DNA of 12,888 nt from NCBI GenBank assembly GCA_002728035.1, contig PBUZ01000070.1, positions 1 to 12,888 on the forward strand, in the 5' to 3' direction. Of the stretch, positions 11,965 through 12,888 are shown one piece after another; the first letter of the stretch is position 1, and the number at the start of each line of letters is the position of its first letter. The notes beneath the pieces were generated by a model. That model was not told the DNA's origin. It worked only from the letters and a program-made list of their open reading frames with translations, and did not search any database. This stretch comes from Methanobacteriota archaeon. GTDB lineage: Archaea; Thermoplasmatota; Poseidoniia; Poseidoniales; Poseidoniaceae. The position numbers and the translations under genes are program-made.

Positions 11965-12888
11965 TCAAACTTTCTGCCAGTCCGTACCGTTCCACCAGCG
12001 GTTCGTACCGTCGCTCATCAGGCGCCAGGTGTGGCCGTTTTCATCCGTCCACTGGTTCTCAACGGTCGGTTCAGCAGGTGCTGGAGTCGCTTGCGGCTCT
12101 TCGAGGGCAACCAATGCGCTTTGGTCAACAGGTGCAGTCACAGCGGGTTGTGCTGCGACGGCCTCGTAGGATTGAACGGGTTGAGGCTGGTAACCAGTCG
12201 TTTCCATCGGATCCTGAGCAACGGCTGCAGGTTGCGCTTCCAAATCCGGCATGGAGAAATCCTTGGTGACCTCTGCTTCGGCTGCGATACGTCGGCGCAG
12301 GAAGAACACCACGGCAGCCGTGATGACCAGCATGGCAATGCCGCCGCCCACCAACATCTGTTGCTGTGCTGCAGCTGCCTCTTCTGCTTCCTTGGCTTCC
12401 TTTGCCTCGAGGACGGCCTGCTCGTTGTCGCCCATGCCGTCGCCATCGGAATCCATCGTTTCGTTGGCGTCGTTGGGGAAGGCGTCAGCGTTGTCGCCGA
12501 CACCGTCAGCGTCGCTGTCAGCCCATTCGGTGGAATCGTTGGGGAAGACGTCGGCGTTGGTACCGTTCGGGTTGTCGCCGTAGCCGTCGTTGTCTGCGTC
12601 AAGCCACTGGGTGGCATCGGATGGGAAGGCGTCAGCGTCGTTGCCCTGCGGGCTGTCTCCGTAGCCGTCACCGTCGCTGTCGATGCTCTGTGTACTGTCC
12701 TCAGGGAAAGCATCGGCGTTGTCGCCCACGCCGTCGTCATCGGTGTCAAGCGTTTCCGAGGCGTCGTTGGGGAAGGCGTCAGCGTTGTCGCCGACACCGT
12801 CATCGTCGCTGTCAAGCGTTTCTGTGCCGTCGTTGGGGAAGGCGTCGGCGTTGTCGCCGACACCGTCATCGTCGCTGTCGGCCGTTTC
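11965..12888 (-). CDS. Surface protein with Asp-rich Ca-binding-type repeats, C-terminal part
   Basis: The frame is open to the right edge, and 307 residues are visible. The first 155 are seven tandem repeats of the type DSDDDGVGDNADAFPND, in which the DxDxDGxGD core matches the calcium-binding loops of thrombospondin type 3 repeats. Four repeats are 22 residues; two carry a five-residue insertion (SPQGN, NPNGT). An Ala/Glu-rich helix (EAKEAKEAEEAAAA) leads into one membrane helix (about 178-197, LVGGGIAMLVITAAVVFFL), closed by RRR, so the repeats lie outside and the tail inside. The tail is Pro/Gln/Ala-rich and ends in a Trp-rich segment (GHTWRLMSDGTNRWWNGTDW) like the DUF2510 motif. It is probably a large calcium-stabilised envelope or adhesion protein; the N-terminal part with any binding domain is outside the window. 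Confidence 0.85.
   Translation of the reverse strand, partial: ETADSDDDGVGDNADAFPNDGTETLDSDDDGVGDNADAFPNDASETLDTDDDGVGDNADAFPEDSTQSIDSDGDGYGDSPQGNDADAFPSDATQWLDADNDGYGDNPNGTNADVFPNDSTEWADSDADGVGDNADAFPNDANETMDSDGDGMGDNEQAVLEAKEAKEAEEAAAAQQQMLVGGGIAMLVITAAVVFFLRRRIAAEAEVTKDFSMPDLEAQPAAVAQDPMETTGYQPQPVQSYEAVAAQPAVTAPVDQSALVALEEPQATPAPAEPTVENQWTDENGHTWRLMSDGTNRWWNGTDWQKV
12424..12888. repeat. Tandem coding repeats, 66 and 81 bases
   Basis: Units of about 66 bases follow each other from the right edge inward; the first two complete copies are nearly identical in DNA as well as protein. Inner copies are more diverged and two are 81 bases because of a 15-base insertion. The gradient suggests recent duplication toward the edge and makes copy number likely to vary and to be mis-assembled. 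Confidence 0.8.

Noticed and set aside
12138..12869. Thr/Pro-rich 243-codon frame on the minus strand
   Set aside because: It is the shifted reading of the Asp-rich repeats. The true frame gives clean DxDxDGxGD units and continues into a membrane helix.
12424..12888. Regularly spaced repeats resembling a CRISPR array
   Set aside because: The repeats are contiguous coding units without unique spacers and keep one open frame.

Overview
The window looks like a chromosomal segment of a marine euryarchaeon, most probably Marine Group II (Candidatus Poseidoniales, Thermoplasmatota) or a close relative. The reasons are an archaeal Sec61-gamma (SecE) gene followed directly by an archaeal-type Spt5, a class II tRNA-Leu without an encoded CCA, AT-rich TATA-like boxes about 25 bases before several start codons (typical of leaderless archaeal transcripts), and several secreted or membrane proteins with acidic, Ca-binding-type repeats. 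The assignment is inferred from gene content and was not confirmed by a search.

Layout, left to right. 1-435 (minus): N-terminal part of an exported protein that runs off the left edge. 556-708: a tRNA-Leu(UAG) on the minus strand, with a partial copy of its 3' end about 70 bases further on. 749-3450 (minus): a compact metal-handling operon, transcribed as a 56-aa cysteine-rich protein, a P1B-type copper-transporting ATPase and a small HMA-domain copper chaperone. Its promoter overlaps one arm of a perfect 9-bp inverted repeat that I read as a candidate operator. The same intergenic region fires divergently into a roughly 12-TM membrane protein of unknown function (3544-4845). 4852-9062 (minus): an RNB-family exoribonuclease with an unusual N-terminus, a class B (zinc-finger-less) DnaJ, and a two-TM membrane protein with a long Pro/Ala tail. 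9157-10365 (plus): secE and spt5, where Spt5 carries an N-terminal Nudix-fold domain whose catalytic box has decayed. 10387-11894 (minus): two unrelated multi-TM proteins of unknown function. 11965-12888 (minus, off the right edge): a surface protein of tandem Asp-rich thrombospondin-type-3-like repeats, one TM helix and a short Trp-rich cytoplasmic tail.

The most interesting items are (i) the Nudix-like/Spt5 fusion, which would put a possible nucleotide- or RNA-binding module on the universal transcription elongation factor; (ii) the cysteine-rich protein at the head of the copper operon together with its candidate operator; and (iii) a short P-x-x-I-x-I motif in the N-terminal tails of three otherwise unrelated membrane proteins. 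No mobile element, CRISPR array or rRNA gene is visible. There is no gene-free stretch over 300 bases.
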